A stretch of 64,000 nucleotides of DNA from contig NW_019211457.1 in the NCBI RefSeq assembly GCF_002443255.2, positions 29,203,479 through 29,267,478 of the forward strand, in the 5' to 3' direction. The translations under genes and the position numbers were made by a program. Below the pieces are notes generated by a model that did no database searches, was not told the DNA's origin, and worked only from the letters and a program-made list of their open reading frames with translations. Of the stretch, positions 27,987-43,080 are shown piece by piece (the stretch's first letter is position 1; each line of letters opens with the position of its first letter). The stretch comes from Varroa destructor. Its lineage: Eukaryota > Arthropoda > Arachnida > Mesostigmata > Varroidae.

Positions 27987-30354
27987 CATAGATCGAAATA
28001 AGTCCGGGTTTCTTTCCACAAAAAGCCTAATACTTGATTATATTTAGTGTAGTTTCAGCTAATATTGATAGCGTAAACTTCCCGAAAAAGATTGCCAGAT
28101 TGTCCAGAATATGGAGATGACCTGGAAATATATACAGCTCATCTACTGGAAGGTAGAAGTGAGGGGATTCATGAAAGATATAAATTAATCAGTAATGGTG
28201 CTTAATAGTACCGTTGGGCAGCGTCACTTATGGATATATGCTAATCTCACCTCGCGATAATTTGTTACGATTCTACAGATAATTATAATTATGTCAGTAC
28301 GGGTCATGGACCTTCGATTCATTCTTTGGCTCGGTAAGCAACGTGGATTTTATAAGAAGAAAAAGCAAACATGTCACAATACGCAAGTTGCGCAGACCAA
28401 TTAAAGATTTTATATACATTTCTTTTCCTCCATATGCCATAGAACATTTTGCCACGGCAAAATGACGCTATTGAATTGATCTTCAGCAGTGCAGCTTTAG
28501 AGGTTACGGGCCGAGATATAGCTTCGTTTGGTTTATGGAAGTAGTTTTTCGGTTGCTGCTTCGTTTTTTTACTTGCTCAGCCATAGATATCTGTCACATA
28601 ACAGCACGTTCGAACCAGCGACGTCTGAAGCGGACGCATCCATGTGCCAAACTATTACGGTAACGGCAATAGGCCACGACGGAGCAACAGCGTGATTATG
28701 GAAAAAAAAACACAGAAATACTATATCATCTCTAAGGATCTAATGATATTACCTCATATTTCACTGCTATTCTGATTATATATTACGTGATGAAACACGT
28801 AACATGTGGGTGCTTTAGCATTTCCTCAAATCTTCGCTATATCGTCTTCTGGGACGCCTTCTTCAAATCGCGGTATGTTGATTTTGACCGTTCTATTACA
28901 TTTTCCTTCGCTGGCCCGTCGCTGGTTGGTAGCTATGTGTCAGATGTTGAAATGTAATGGATAGACTATCGTACTATTATAATTGAATAAAGGAAGATGT
29001 TTTGGCCATGACGATTGCCAGTGTTTATTATCATTCAATTGGTAACCTATGTTTAATGAGACTTTGTTGGGAGACGAATATATGGCCTGCCTATTTAACA
29101 TGATACAGTGGAAATTACGGATTATTAGTTACCCTACCTAGTTATATGGCATGTTGCTCGGTAAATACGGTAAAGTGTTTTCGTACTTCTACGATTGCTT
29201 CTAACGTTCGCCTATTTTAGTAAATATGTTATGACGGCTTTCTTTAATTTCTCATCACTTTTTAACTTTAAACAAAATTAAACTTTAAGTACTTAATAAC
29301 TGAATAGGCCCATTTTTGTTACTCGACATTTTCTGGATTTGTTCTTGTATATTATTCAGGCGGCTTTTTACCCTTTAAATCGCATCATAAAATGAATTTC
29401 AATCCATAATAATTCAATGTCTCCATTCCATAATAATTTCTATAGCCAAAACGTTAAGTATTGGACACAAATGCTTGTATCTTGCCACCGAATAGGAAGA
29501 GATCAGCGCACCTTGTGGCATTTCGAGAGAACGATAGAACTTCCATGCGCGACAGTAAAAAAAAACGATCCCGCGAATACATCCGACCACGCCGACTTGG
29601 TTCGACGTCAGGTGGCGCATGGAATGAGCTTCGCGAAGGCCACTGCTTACTCCAAGCGTCGGCCAACAGTACGCGACCCGTTCGTAGTATAATACGAACG
29701 CCGGTTCGTAGGTGCGAATAAACTAGTGCGTTAGAGCGGTAATCCTTACTTCGGGACGGCTGCTCGCCCTTTGGGGCAAAATAGACAATTCAACCAACAG
29801 CGTCCAAAGTTTGCTCTACCTTGGTGGAACCTGTGAACAGCTAGGGATGGCAGGCTATACCATTAAGCACAGTTAAAAGGCCACTGCTCATCTTGACTGT
29901 GTTAAGATTTCTAGCTGGTCAACGATAACCGCAATGGTTGCGCCGATCTGGTTAGTATTGTGGCATTGTTGATCGTGACGCCGCTGTTGTTTTTATTGTT
30001 GTTGACGCGTCCGTAAATGTTATTGTCGTCGCCATTATTGTCGTCAGGATGCGAACATTATAAACGCGCTGATGATCACCTCCTCTGATATTCGCACGCT
30101 GCTACCGATGTAGATCAGTGGCCACCAAATGGCACTTCGTCTTGTCCCAAAAGAAAAATAGAAATGAGGCTACGAGGGAAATGGTTTTCGGTAAGGCCGC
30201 GTACGGACAAAGTAGTGTTGGAGAAAAAAGGGTGTTGGATATCAGCTTTTATGATCTTTTTAACACACTGGGGCAGACCACACTTGACAGGCGAATGGCC
30301 ACATCGAATTGTAGAATGCAAAAATCGTGTTCCGCAATGAATTGTGTTTTCAAG

Positions 30355-30370
30355 CAGACAGACAGACAGA
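30355..30370. repeat. (CAGA)4 microsatellite
   Basis: Four perfect CAGA units, followed by CGTACGCG. Confidence 0.9.
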
Positions 30371-33300
30371 CGTACGCGTAGGAGCAGGCCGTACATGGCT
30401 GAACGTTTTGTTGATGGACACGTTTGGCAGAACTGGTCTGGGGCTTGTTTGTACCACACTCAGTTCTTTCGGGCAGGAAAAAGCCGCCCCATGTATGTAT
30501 ATGTTACCGTGTTAGATAGGGTGTTATTTAATAAATAGTTGTATTTAATATAAAAGAACAAGGGGCCGGCAAAGGTTAGACATCGTCAGTAAAAGTAGTT
30601 TCAGCATCATCTGTATTTATCCTATACAAGCAAGTGAAATCATAGCAAACCACGTGATCCATACACCGTGGTGATGGGTGGCTCACGTTTAGCCACGCAT
30701 CCTTACATTTCAATTCAGGCCACGGTTTTTGAAACATCGGTCCACGATGATGACGATGATAGGGCTTTGTCGAAAAGGTTGCTTGTTTCCTCGCTGGTAT
30801 CGATCATCGTCAGTCTGTGATCCGCTGTTCGTTTATCCATTGTTTAATGGCCTGCTTGTTGAAATTACAAACCTTGAAAGCCTATAGATATCCTTTTGTG
30901 CGAAGTTTCAAACCTCCAGGCACCCATTGCTGAAACAGTCTGCGCATGAAATATTACGACATAGTGTGTGTACGCGCAAGTTTGATTTACTTTCTTACGC
31001 AACTAAAAGTACGTTCGACGAATATTATCTGCCACTACTTTGTAGTATAATATAGGGTGCGACTGTTAGCAAAGAAGATACCCTGGGCAGTGGAACGGCT
31101 CTGTTTACAAATGTGTTCCTGTGCAGGAACTGCGAAGGGCGAAACAAGGTTTTCCAATAGTCGTATCAAATCAGGACGTCTAACATTGAATTTACAAGTG
31201 AATGAACATTTAAAAATGTTGACGGTAACTTAAGGTCTATTGAGGATGTGTTTCTGCTTTTGTGTCACGCACCACCTGACAAATACCATCCCACGCTTTT
31301 TCTTTTAGGACTCTAACAGTATAATGACAAGGTAGAGTTCAAGCTAGTCTGAGCATGTTACTAGTTTGTCGCAAGAGTCGTTCATCGAGAAGTTCTTTCC
31401 ATATAGTCAGAGTCCTCTGTCGATCTCAGAACTTCTTCAAATCCGTTACGGCTAGAATTGGGGCCGTGCGATGAAACCAGCATGAATGCTACACTGGAGA
31501 TTATCGAATCCGCTCTGTTATGGATATCTAGACCCGGTATGGGTTTAGTGATGGTACGATTTCATGCTGCTACATTGACCGTCGCCTGGCCGCAGCGGTT
31601 CGCGAAGGGACACAGGAAATCATTAAACGCTAGAGACTCGAGCGATCTCGAACAGGAATAACAAATCCTTGCATCGTTGAAGATCTAACCGAGATGTTTC
31701 TCGGTGAGGAGACGATGACACCATGAAAAAAGGGGGAAGAAACGTAAGCTGGCGTGAGACCTTATCGAGCCAATCACAATCGATCGATAATCGCTCGAAT
31801 CCAGATCTTTGGCCAAAAAGCTCTGCCCGTATTTCCGTGTCGATGTGTTCTTACGGGGAACGCAAGAGAACGAGGGTACCGCTACGACCAAACGTAATGG
31901 TACGTGAACCCCTATTTCGAGAGTGAACAAAGTAACCACCCTGAACGATACTCCGTTACAGCCGCTGCTTTCTTATTGGCAAAGAGATTGACACATTGAG
32001 CAGCGCAGCAAATCCGCCCTGCGATCCACGATCACTGCCGAGCATCCTGCGGACTCGGACTGTTCAGCTTGTTTGATTCTTCTTTGAGTAACCCTCGGAG
32101 AGGCCAAGAAACGGCCTCATAACTAGCACAACCGGGTCAGCTGTTTAGTGAGATATAAAGCTTCTTGTGGCTTCCGACAAGGCTCAGATCCACATATGTG
32201 AGGAAAAACCTTTATGAATGCTATCGCATAAAGAGGCAGTCCTTCAGCAAGGCGGCCGTCACGACGACGACGACTCCGTTATCAAACTACGAGTGCGCTT
32301 CGATCGAATCTTATTCAAGAGGTATGTACTAGAAACAAAATGCATTGGGCACCTTGAGTCGTTAATAACCAAGAGTTTCACTACTTTTGCAATAGATGCT
32401 ATCGTGTGCCTACTTGTAGTGATAACTGCCGGTGATGGATTAATGCCATGGTCAACTTTCGTCGTATAGTAGAAGTATATAGCATATTGGTCCTAACCTA
32501 TGCTGTGAGCTTAGTGCTTTGTATATGTGATGTACCGTGTACCTATTCATTTATTACTTTATTTAATTGCACATGAAAATAAGGGACGCTATTAAAAATA
32601 GTTTTAGCCTATTTGTGCCTTTTAACGCTGGATGAAACCATGCCCACACCATCGGCACCTTGTGGCTGTGCGTGTCGCCTTCGCTTTAGGTTAGACAGTA
32701 TACGGCAGCTGACCGATCGTGTCGACTGAACCTATCGATCCAACAGCACCGGCATAGGACGATATCTATCCTCGAACGAAGGCGATTAGAACCGAATCGA
32801 ACATTTACGGCAAAAAAAAGGAACGACTTTGCTAGCCCTCGCGGCCGATCTTTATACAGAGATTTCTAGTAGCCAATTGCTTCTTACATTACTGTTTGCC
32901 TACGACGCTTCGATAGTTTTAACGTTGTGTCCTATCAATGGTAGAACACGCCGGCCACTCCTGCCTTTTATTTCATTCAATATTTAACCCACGTTGATTT
33001 CATAGTATCTTGCCCAGTGTCGGCTTTGTGCCTCCTTCCCGCTACTCGACTCTGCGTCATTTTATCCGAAATAAAGCCAATCAATTCGATAAACTTACCG
33101 GCAGGTCAATCAAAGCACACCGAAAGTGAAAAAATAACAGATCGCGCAGGAAAATTCCTGTAACCCACAGTTCTCTATAAACGCCCACATCATCCATCTG
33201 CGTAGGTCGACGGTTGTATCAGCGTCAGATTCCATGGTACCGCCGTGCTGCGCTTCACTGGATGGATGTGTATACATACGTATATGTGTTCATTGCAGCA

Positions 33301-36000
33301 GGGACGGTAGCGTTGGGTTTCGGGCATTGTTCCTGCGACGTTGCCATTTTAATCGCACGTATGAGTTCGTCTCACTTGGCGAGCCCACTGCCATTCGTCT
33401 TTGCTATTGCTGCTTCTACCATGTCTTCGACCGGCCGAAGTTCTTCTTCGTATACTTGACGCCGACTCGCATCATCTTTGCTGAAAATTAATTATTTCTT
33501 GCCGTTATAGCTATTACAATTGTAACGAAGGCTACTGGTGACAGCAAAGGTAGTAACGGTAATACTAGCAGTAATGTGTAGAGCTTCGCGTTAGCGCTAC
33601 GATCAACGATGCACTTCCGTTGTTACTTCCCGAGCTAGACGAAGCAGTTATTGTAACAACTATAGTTCAGGTGCAGAAGGCAAGACGGCGCTGGTTGCAG
33701 CTATGGTCATAAGCAAACCAGCGAAGAACAATGCGTAGATAGAAAAACCCACATATTTTATCTTAAGAGTCAGCCATATCAAAAAAAAGAATGGGCAAAA
33801 CGTCGTCGTAGCTTCTGTGGATAAATTAGAAGGCACATCTTGCCGCTACAAGTGCAACAGAAGTCGCTAACAGTTACTCAACAAGAGCGGGACTCTCCGC
33901 CGCAGCTGGGTATCATTCGATATTTGGAGGCGCTCGTCCTGACAATACGCTTCGGTTTGTGAATCCATTGCCGCTAAGCCGACCCAGACCCAGACCCACT
34001 GGTTAACTGAGCTTAGTCCCGTTAACCTCACATGAATCCAGTTGATAGATCTGAGAATAATCCCGTACCGGTAATAGTTAAAAGAATTATAGCTGTAAGG
34101 AAATATAATAACAGTAACGATAATAATACTATACTCTGAGGTCAGAACGGATTTTTATATACATGCTTGTTTTTGCGTGTTTCTTGAGAACAAGCCTAGG
34201 TGGCCTTAAAGGTTTCTCTGACTTTTATGTGTAGAATTGACGGGAATAACGTACACATATATATATATAGACATACTATGCTTCATGTTGTGACTTCTCG
34301 AGGGCTGATTGATTAGGTTTACCACAATCTAACAGCTCTAGATAGAGCACTAGGGAGCAAATGACGTACCTGAAAAGATTAATAACTGCTGTGTCGAGCG
34401 CTTGCCAATTGTGGGGCAATGGAAAGTTACTATGATGTCCAACAGCACATTCGAGCATGTTTAGCCATATCCTGCCAAGAGATAGAACTGGAAAAGCAAG
34501 CATGAAGTGAGAACGGTAGAATAATATGTTACGTGACGCATCCATGATTCTCAGCGAACATCCCTCGGCCTCCTCCTGCGACCCCGCAAATATCTGCGAC
34601 AGTGATTCTGTTTTGTCACAACGTCAATCGGTCGACAATTTCCTCTTTAGGAGCAGTTAGACATTAAAATGGGCCTGCTGTTGATCGTTATGTTCCGCCG
34701 TCAAAAGTTGACACGCGCTCAATTTGACTGTTGCTAAAACAGCCTCGGAATCGCAAGCATTATGGCTTTCCGATCTAGGCTGTGTAATGATGCGTGTGGA
34801 CCGATAGAGAAAAGGCAATCGCATCTAGAAGTGACTAGAAAAGATAAACTGTCTATGTAATTTGACTTGAGGGCTCCTGCCACAGTTTCTTGTATAAAAT
34901 ATGGTGTTTCGTTCGAGCGACTTCGCGTGAAGTGACCATCTTCCATGCGAAACGTCAGCGGAGCATTTGCTTAGGGTCTTCTTCAGCGTAGCCCGGTGAG
35001 TTAGCTTTCTCCATGGGGGGCACAGGAGGCAGATACTTCTTGTGCAGTGCGTTGCCATTGCTGAACAGGTCGACTGTTAATGAACTGGACGAACAACGCT
35101 TTCAAAAAGCCGATGCGACCAACTAGCGGCTCGTGGGGCATTGTCGTTTAAAACACTTATAAAAGTGCCAAACAAAACGGTTGACTCGTGTCGGTATAAA
35201 GCGCTTGCTACTAAGACGACATGGAAGAAGCTCGAAACCTTGAATCTGATCGGATGAACTTTGGATAAAGTGGGAACAAATGTAAATGGAAGGTTGTAAA
35301 ACACCGTAGATCGTATCGTATTAGGTCTTCGGTGCTGTTGAATAGACGTAAACGAGTGAGATAGGTTTAAAAACCTGTGAATGAATGTAGAAACGATTTC
35401 ATATATTCGACCATTAAGATCAGCCTAATGTGCAACGACTCCGCGAATCGATGAGATGAGTTCAGCTCCATTAATAAACTACACAATGGTGTAATAATTT
35501 AATGTGAGTTTTCCTTTTGACACAATCTAGTACACAAAAGATTGTGTTAGAATAGAGCTATCTTGTCATTGTTGGCAAACAATTCGCCGTATGAAGTTCC
35601 ATATATATTTCCATTGAGAAAAGGGCGCACCTTTGTATCTAGTACATCATAAGGCAAAAACGACAATGCCTATAGTATTTCACTACTCAGAACTAATACA
35701 ACTTTACTTCCGAACGATCATCCTATTCCGGAAGTACCTTGAAACAAATGCAAGCCGGAGCACGTTATCGACTATCAGATCACTGTTTGTTCATATGGCA
35801 GAGCACCCTAACACGGGCTCAACCCACTGTCAGCTTTTATATCCAGCGTTGCGATATTAATGACAACAGCACTATTTTATCACAGATTGCCCCCCCGACG
35901 GTAGGGCGATCTCTACGATTTATCTATTTTTGCTCAAGAATGAATTGTAGATTAGAGATATATGGATGAAGGACCACATCGCTTATCCATTTACTGGTTT

Positions 36001-36030
36001 TGCTGCTGCTGCTGCTGCTGGTGCTGGTGC
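36001..36030. repeat. (TGC)6 with interrupted TGG/TGC tail
   Basis: Six TGC units are followed by TGG-TGC-TGG-TGC. On the minus strand this encodes an Ala/Pro run in a frame (35983-36282) that I regard as chance. Confidence 0.95.
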
Positions 36031-39000
36031 TCCTGTGTTTTGATCAACTGCGCGAAGAGTGCTTGAAGTGCATGAGGTTTTCAAGCCCATTGTACTGGAT
36101 ATAGAGTCATGCATGAGAACGCCACGAAACGCTACTCTATATGGTCTTCTTCCCGTTTGAAGAACAAGAAGATATTGCCCCGACAATAGTAGATCAAAGT
36201 TCTTGTTTTGCAGTCTAATTCGCCCCTGAAGACAAGCATTACCAGCCGCTATTATATTTATACGGCATTTCCGCTTGATCATGTAAGTTGTTTCAAGCGT
36301 TTACCACGGGAGCAATTGTTATTGGTGACTCTGATCAGCCGATTCTCGTTGAGATAACATTGTACTGATACACAACAACATTCCAGCGACTTGATTATAC
36401 GAAGACCTCTAGAAAATTCACGTAAACAAGTTTGATGTATTATTCATTAACCAGTAACTGACTGGTCGTTGGGCGTTCCCCTTTCATTGCCTGTCAATGT
36501 AAAAAAAAAAGGGCGAAGTTATTTTACCGTGCGAAAGGATGCAGGGAAATATCTAGTCCAATGGGTGTAGCTTTATAATGTAACCGTATGATTGGGCTCG
36601 AGAAAACTGATCGGGCCTAATAATAAAACAAGGATGACAATAAGTCGTTAACCGTATATGTTGCTCGGTCTTTGTTAGTCCAAATCTAAGAGAAAACCGA
36701 AGCATTACCCTAGCAGGATTTTTCGTCGTTGCCATCTTATAACGAACAGAACCGTATCTCGTTAATGGCTGCCTATTGTCACACGAGCGTGTATGCTCTT
36801 TACCAGATATTAAACGTCATTTCATTGGATTGGTTCATCAAAAACACTTTGTAATATATATTTACATAGAACAAACTGGCAATTTGTCAACGCTAAAGAT
36901 CTTAAAGCCTTTGGTAAAGCTAAACTTAACAGGGAACGAGCGGTCACTGCGAACTTCTATTCTCCGCGTTGTGAAATTTCCAAAAACCAGCGTTCGGCAA
37001 AAGGTCGGCGTCAATAGCAATATCGCCACTATGTAGCGTCATAGATTTGCTGGTTCTGAGCTAGCTAAAAAAGAAGCCTTATCGACCGCCTGTAAAGGGT
37101 CCATGATAACGCTCTTCATTGGACGCCTGTGCTTCCTTTCATCGCATCTGGTAGCGCTTCTTTGACGTTTAGCGCTACGATGGCTGTCGCCGCACGCATT
37201 GACTGAAGTGATTTTAATGACGTATCTGTGTTCTACCGCTGCCTGTACGTAGCTGAGTTAACGTGAAAAAAGGCGACAACGCTCAAGTAGATTTACTTTA
37301 GAATGACAAAAATAATAACAAAGGGTATTTCAATAAATTAACAGGAAACGAAATGGTGTAGGCGTCACTTATAACTGTAATTTATCTAATTTAGATAGTC
37401 TTATGTGGTAAGAGCACGGCTGAACGGGAGCTGGTAATCAATCGGGCGATGACAAACTTTTGTGATTAAAAAGCTAGCAAAGCCGAACCCTTCACGCGAT
37501 GCCATTGGACATGATCGAAAGCAGTTGTATTATGGATCTTTAAAAACCTATAGGCTAAAAATACCACGTGCCCCTATGGCTCAAGGTTGAACAGAGAAAT
37601 CTGGAACCGGTCGATCTAGATTAAAAAATAAAACGTGCGAGACGCCCAAACTTATGGTGTTCCCCCATGATCGTGGATTGTGATCTTGAGTGCAAAATCA
37701 TGTCTAGCGAAAGTTCCATAGGGGTATCCAAGCCATTGCCACCGACGTACGTTGAATGCGTTGGATTGCTTGCGAATCTTTTTGTTTTAGCTTTAGTTAA
37801 CTTTTCCCCGAACGAAGTTTTCAATTCTATGTTAAGTTTAAGTCACTCATTTAATGGCAAAATCGACGCCGAGGCGAAAATATCGCCGCACCACCGCAGA
37901 TTGATACCAAGTAGATCGAGCGCGTTCACTCCCGCGCTTTACAACGACATGCTACTATTCATAGAACTTCATTGCCATAAAGCTTATAGCACTGGCATAA
38001 AATATTGATCGAAATGTCATGAGTTAAAGAGTTATGAGAGATAAAGTTGCGTTAACACAACAACCAGTCGTGCGTTAAAGCTGGCTAGCAAACAAAATTT
38101 ACAATAAACTTGGCAATTGGAGAGTTAAATTTCTTTTATACAAGGTTTGCACGATATAATGTCAGTAGACAATTTATCAAATCAGACTTCTGAATAGATT
38201 TCTATCTAGTATATATAATGTACATAATAAGAACGATACACGATAAATGCCTATTTGCGCTCAGCTCACGACTATCTCAGACATTGTTGCTATAATCCTA
38301 TAATACGGATTTATTAATTGTGATACCGTGTCGAAGCAGGAGTAGCTGGAGAGTGTACAGAAAGTCTAGCATATTGGCATTCAGAACATTATCGTGATAT
38401 CAGTGGCAAAAAAATACCACAGCAATAAAATCTATTCATACGTCTTATCTGATTATACCTTAGAAGGTAGATCGAGTGTTTGGCGAACGCCATCGTTCTG
38501 GACTTAGTCGTATATAGACTCGATAGTCAAGTCGAATTTTCACAATGACACATACTTACATTTAAAAATAAAAGGTCAAATTTAAGGCTTTCGTATCCTC
38601 GACAAGATGATACCATGTCCACCTCTAAATCCCTCAGACCGTGACCACATTACGATATAATACGCTTAGATATGATTAAACATTGTTCCATATGACGTGT
38701 CGGTTACACATCAATGCGCTCGTACGCAGATTCTATGAGAAACTGCAATCCCTGCCGGAAATCGTTGCTACCCTCATTCACCTCTACGAAACAATAGCAC
38801 AGTTCCTCCTTGTGCACCCCTCGACTAGTACGCAACTACTCGAGTTGTCAGCATCGCTTATACGTTTATTTGGTTCTGCTCGTTACCGTTCTATCGAAGA
38901 GGTGCTTAACAAAAATCGACCACTTTTGCTCTGAGTGGGTACACCTGTTACCCCTGCGGCATCTACTGGCACCTGGCTACACTGGCTGGGCAGCTCTAAC

Positions 39001-41245
39001 CGTCAATAGCGAAGCGATGGGTCGATCGTCAGTCTTTCACGTATCCACCAATCAATATGCGAACCAGTCAATTGATCGAAATCACTTTTTTCGAAAAACT
39101 TCGCTACGCACACATCCGCCACGAGGCGATCGGTGAAATAACCGACTGACTGATGAACTTCAACATGTGGTTCTCAATGGTGCATGAAATCTGGACCCTT
39201 CAGACTGAGGCGTTGTTGATGTTGAAGGGGCGTCGAGCGTCCTGACGTCAGGTCCACGCCGGCACTGTCGTCATGCTTAGCGCCGTTCACACAGCTGCTG
39301 CGACTTTTTTACACGATTTGCGACGAGCTTCTTGCAGGGCGACGTGCCGCAACGGAACTGTTCCCTGTTCGCGTCCCAGAGTCACTCGATGAGTCGTTTG
39401 TTATTCCACAATTTTTTTATGTTTTTCTTATCATCACAGCTGTCGCCGGCTGCGTCATCTTCACCCACGTTCTTTTATTATTATTCCTTTGTTTATTTGT
39501 ATCGAAATTTTGCGAGTACCACTGCTGTAAGTGATGCCGCTGCTGTATCACCGCTTCGATGTCTGTCGCAAAACGAAACGTCTCTGTGTGCGGTCGGCTG
39601 GGTGTGGGGATTAGAGCACATTGGGCGTGAAGGCTATGCAGTAGCTACGGGGGCGAATCCTTGAACAGTTTTCCTGAATCACGGCAAGTTCAACATCACA
39701 GACATTCACATAAAAACGCTATTATAGTTATTGGAGCAATTGCCCGTCAGCAGATATCATTAATCGAATGCTACCACTCTGAAGGTAATCATCAGCGTAA
39801 TGACTGCTGACATCATGACCAGCGCAAAGTCTTTCATTGAGTATCAAAGCGTGCTAGTTGATATTGTTACAGTTTACTGATATTGGCGTGGCAGTCAATT
39901 GTGGTTTCATCATTTCTTGCGAAGTTCCCATTTGGCCGTTATACTCCACAATATGCTTAAAATGTTGTCTATTAAAACGATCCCTAGCGACGTCGATGAC
40001 GCTGTGTTATGAGAGCGTCATCGGTGCCAGAATAAATACGTAAACAACAATACAGTTGTAATCCGCTGATCGATCGAGGACAAAAAACGCATTAAATAGA
40101 AAACGTTAGCCTGCAAAAGCAGAGTTGTGACCACGTGACCAAGTGGCTTCGTAGACTTGTCAGAGGATGGCAAAAACCAGCGAATTCGACTGATGACGTA
40201 GAAATCTGATGTTTTCTCAAGCTTTGTGTTATCGATGCATTGACCTGCCTCTTTTCCTGTCATTCGGCCTCATATTTTCTTTTTGGGTTTTACTCGTTTT
40301 CTTTTTCGATAGAATATCTTGTTGGGTCCTGCTCACTTGGCTGTGCTCAGCTAGCTGTTATGCCTTGCTCCCAACATCTCTCACTTTTCGGTTTTGCCTC
40401 GAACGCCCCCTTTGAATCATCGATAACATGTTTCTCAGTTTAGATGTTTGGTAATAAGTGAAGGTCCTCATTCTTTCTATACCTCAAAACACTGTCATTG
40501 TAAACCTTATTTGTTTATCTAATGTCGTCATTATTCCATTGGTTGACGATAGATTCTTTTCCACAAAGAAATCTCTTTATTTTTCCAACGACCGAAATAG
40601 CAGTAGTTAAAACCACACCTACTACTGTTTTGCATTTGTTATGGTTTGATATGTCATAATTTAAGCTCGTGTTCTTATTATTATATAGGAAAACAAATAA
40701 AAGGCACGCAGAATCAGCAAATCTTATCAAAGCCGATAGCACCATACCAGCAGTTTAGAAGCTTGGCCGATTCAACGTTCATAGAAGAGAGAGGGAAAGG
40801 GGGTGTTGATAAACCCACTGAAAAATAAAACGAGAGATCAGCCGCCAACAATAGTCCGTATCCCCCAACTCTTACTGGAAACAATGTTTTCTCTTGGAAC
40901 CTCCTTTGTAAGAAAGAAGTATATTTTGCCTGCGCTCATCGGCAGCAGCCGGTCAAACTATAACATGTATAATAATTTTTGGAACTAACTTAGTCATGTT
41001 ACTTCGGACACCGCACAAATATACCTATATTAAACAACAAATACAATAATATAAAAAAAGGATAACCGCAGGAATCAAGTACCATATGCATACCGTGTTG
41101 CCACGGCAAGATTAGCCAACCGTTAGGGACGAATTTGTACGGGAGCACGAAGAGGATCGTCACTTAGTGAAAGGGGTCGGCGGAACTGTTCCTGCTACCG
41201 AGGAAAATATTTACCCCCGCCGTTCGGCGACGGTGGAAACGTTAC

Positions 41246-41603
41246 TTATACGATGCAAAGTCGGTCTGCAGTTCGTGGTGCCTGAGGTGGCGGTATTTTT
41301 TTTACTATGGCAAGTTCACGGCGTCGCCAATCCTGAGCCATGCTGTGTCGTGTTTCATAGAGCTCCGTGCTGCTGAATATCTGGAGCGCTTCGTTTCCTT
41401 CGCCGCCAACGCGCGAGGGGCTGGCAAGGGGCAAGCGGTGACGGTAGTTGTGATAACGCTCTTTCGCGCGGATCAGCCCAGCCTGCTGACTGGCCGTAAT
41501 GGCAAACACATGCCGGGACCCCATAACGACCAGGGCGCTGGCAGACACAACAGTGGAAAGTCGTCCATGATCAACGTCCACATTGGGCAAAGCAAAAACG
41601 TAG
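41246..41603 (-). CDS. Possible minus-strand exon of unknown function
   Basis: On the minus strand a good acceptor (pyrimidine tract and CTTAG, AG at 41605-41604) precedes an open frame of about 118 codons, ending at a stop at 41248-41246. The frame starts YVFALPNVDVDHGRLSTVV and has no recognisable domain. The region is GC-rich, which lowers stop density in all frames: a plus-strand frame (41345-41665) and a second minus frame (41473-41703) are also open. Coding status is therefore uncertain. Confidence 0.2.
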
Positions 41604-42846
41604 CTAAGATACAGCACGAAAAAGAACGACGAGAAGGTATTGACGATAACAGTACACGCACGTAATAGACAGTACGAAGAGTGCAGCTGGGAAGCTTCCG
41701 CACGGCTGCGCGGAACCCCGTAGAAGACGACGCGTACCGATCTGAACTGGACGTATTGATACGGTGATGGTGTATCGTGGGCGTAATGTGATTAACCGCT
41801 AGGCATTTTGTTTATGGATATTGGATTGTATTAAGGTCATTGAATTGCGTCACGAATATACTATAGGAACGTGAGCTTCGGGTCGTAGAAATTTGGCAAA
41901 TCGAAGTCGAGCTGCGAGCTATTTATTTATTTATTCCAAGCTCGAAAATTCAATAAAGAGACAGAGAGACAACGCGTGGATAACTATCGTGAAAGTTCAA
42001 CGTAGGCGTTCGGATCAGCATTGCCGAAGTGCACAAGCTTAAGCTGAAGTGTGGTGAAGGATACCGATTCATGTGAGTGTGATGCTGCCCTAAATGCAAG
42101 CCGTTGTGTTGAAGGAGTAATACTTACTGTTTATAAGATAACACGGGTGTAATGCGTATGTGTAAGTAATTTGCCCTGGGTGCAATTCGTGTTTGCACCG
42201 TATTGATTCGTTGTTTAGAAATATACGTGGCTATGTATTTTATTATTTTGTTTATGTTAAACTTCTGCATTGGTCACCTGCAGCAGACTAATATCAACAG
42301 CAGGTAATGTAGCTCGAGGTTAAAAAAAAAATGTATCGGCATAACGTGAACGATACGTTACGATAAACGCTTGATGTAAAGTTAAATCTAAATACCTCCA
42401 CATATAACTATTATAGTTTTTTGGTATTTACTATTTTGCTACTACTACTATTTTTACTATTTTACTGTTCGAGTATTTTGGCTTACCCTATGGAGATAAC
42501 TCAACCTTCGGCGTTCAATGATCGGGTGTTATAATAACTTAAATGCTTTCTTATAGTTACTAAGTTTTTAATGTATATCTTATTCGGGCCAAATATATAC
42601 CCATGAGACAAAGAGTGGTGAAATTGTAATCGTCTCTGAACAGCGCAATATTTACTTTGGCACATTTGTGTTGCACAATTGATGACAGGTGTTGCTAGAT
42701 TGCGCTAGAATTTTTTTCATCAATCATAAAATCCATCAGTCGTAAACTGCAGAACCTTCGCTAGCATAGTTCAAGTCAACCACGGTTAGGTGTTACTGTT
42801 TAATACTGAGTCTGATCCTAACATTTACAGGCAACAAATAATTGAT

Positions 42847-42861
42847 AAAAAAAAAAAAAAA
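42847..42861. repeat. A15 homopolymer
   Basis: A run of fifteen A, followed by CTTTTTTC. It could be the tail of an old retrocopy, but no coding or target-site-duplication signal is seen beside it. Similar T runs occur at 4554-4567 and 22280-22292. Confidence 0.9.
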
Positions 42862-43080
42862 CTTTTTTCTGCAACTAAAATATGTACAACAGGATAACTT
42901 TCGCTCTGCAGAAAACTTCCCCAACTTCCGGATACATCACGTAAAAGAATAGACTGATTCTATTGGTTTAGTTCGCTACTCGTATATAAACGCGATGTGT
43001 TCAGGGGTCGCAGAAACCGAGCCCGAATACTTCAACAAATTATGATTAGTAATCTAAAAAAACCGAATAAAAAGGTACTC

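Larger units (their letters stand above)
23427..41149. other. No recognised gene apart from repeats
   Basis: It holds the SINE-like unit near 25.7 kb and the CAG, TGC, CAGA and AT microsatellites. There are dense but mutually overlapping frames at 29,414-29,721, 30,115-30,540 and 37,621-38,008, none with a recognisable domain or splice support. A short tandem CCGCTGACC duplication lies near 26,490-26,510. Confidence 0.6.

Noticed and set aside
29414..29721. Four overlapping frames on both strands
   Set aside because: Mutually overlapping in different frames and strands, with no domain or splice support; this reflects locally low stop density.
35983..36282. 99-codon minus-strand frame with an Ala run
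   Set aside because: The Ala run is the (TGC)n microsatellite read on the minus strand; there is no other coding sign.
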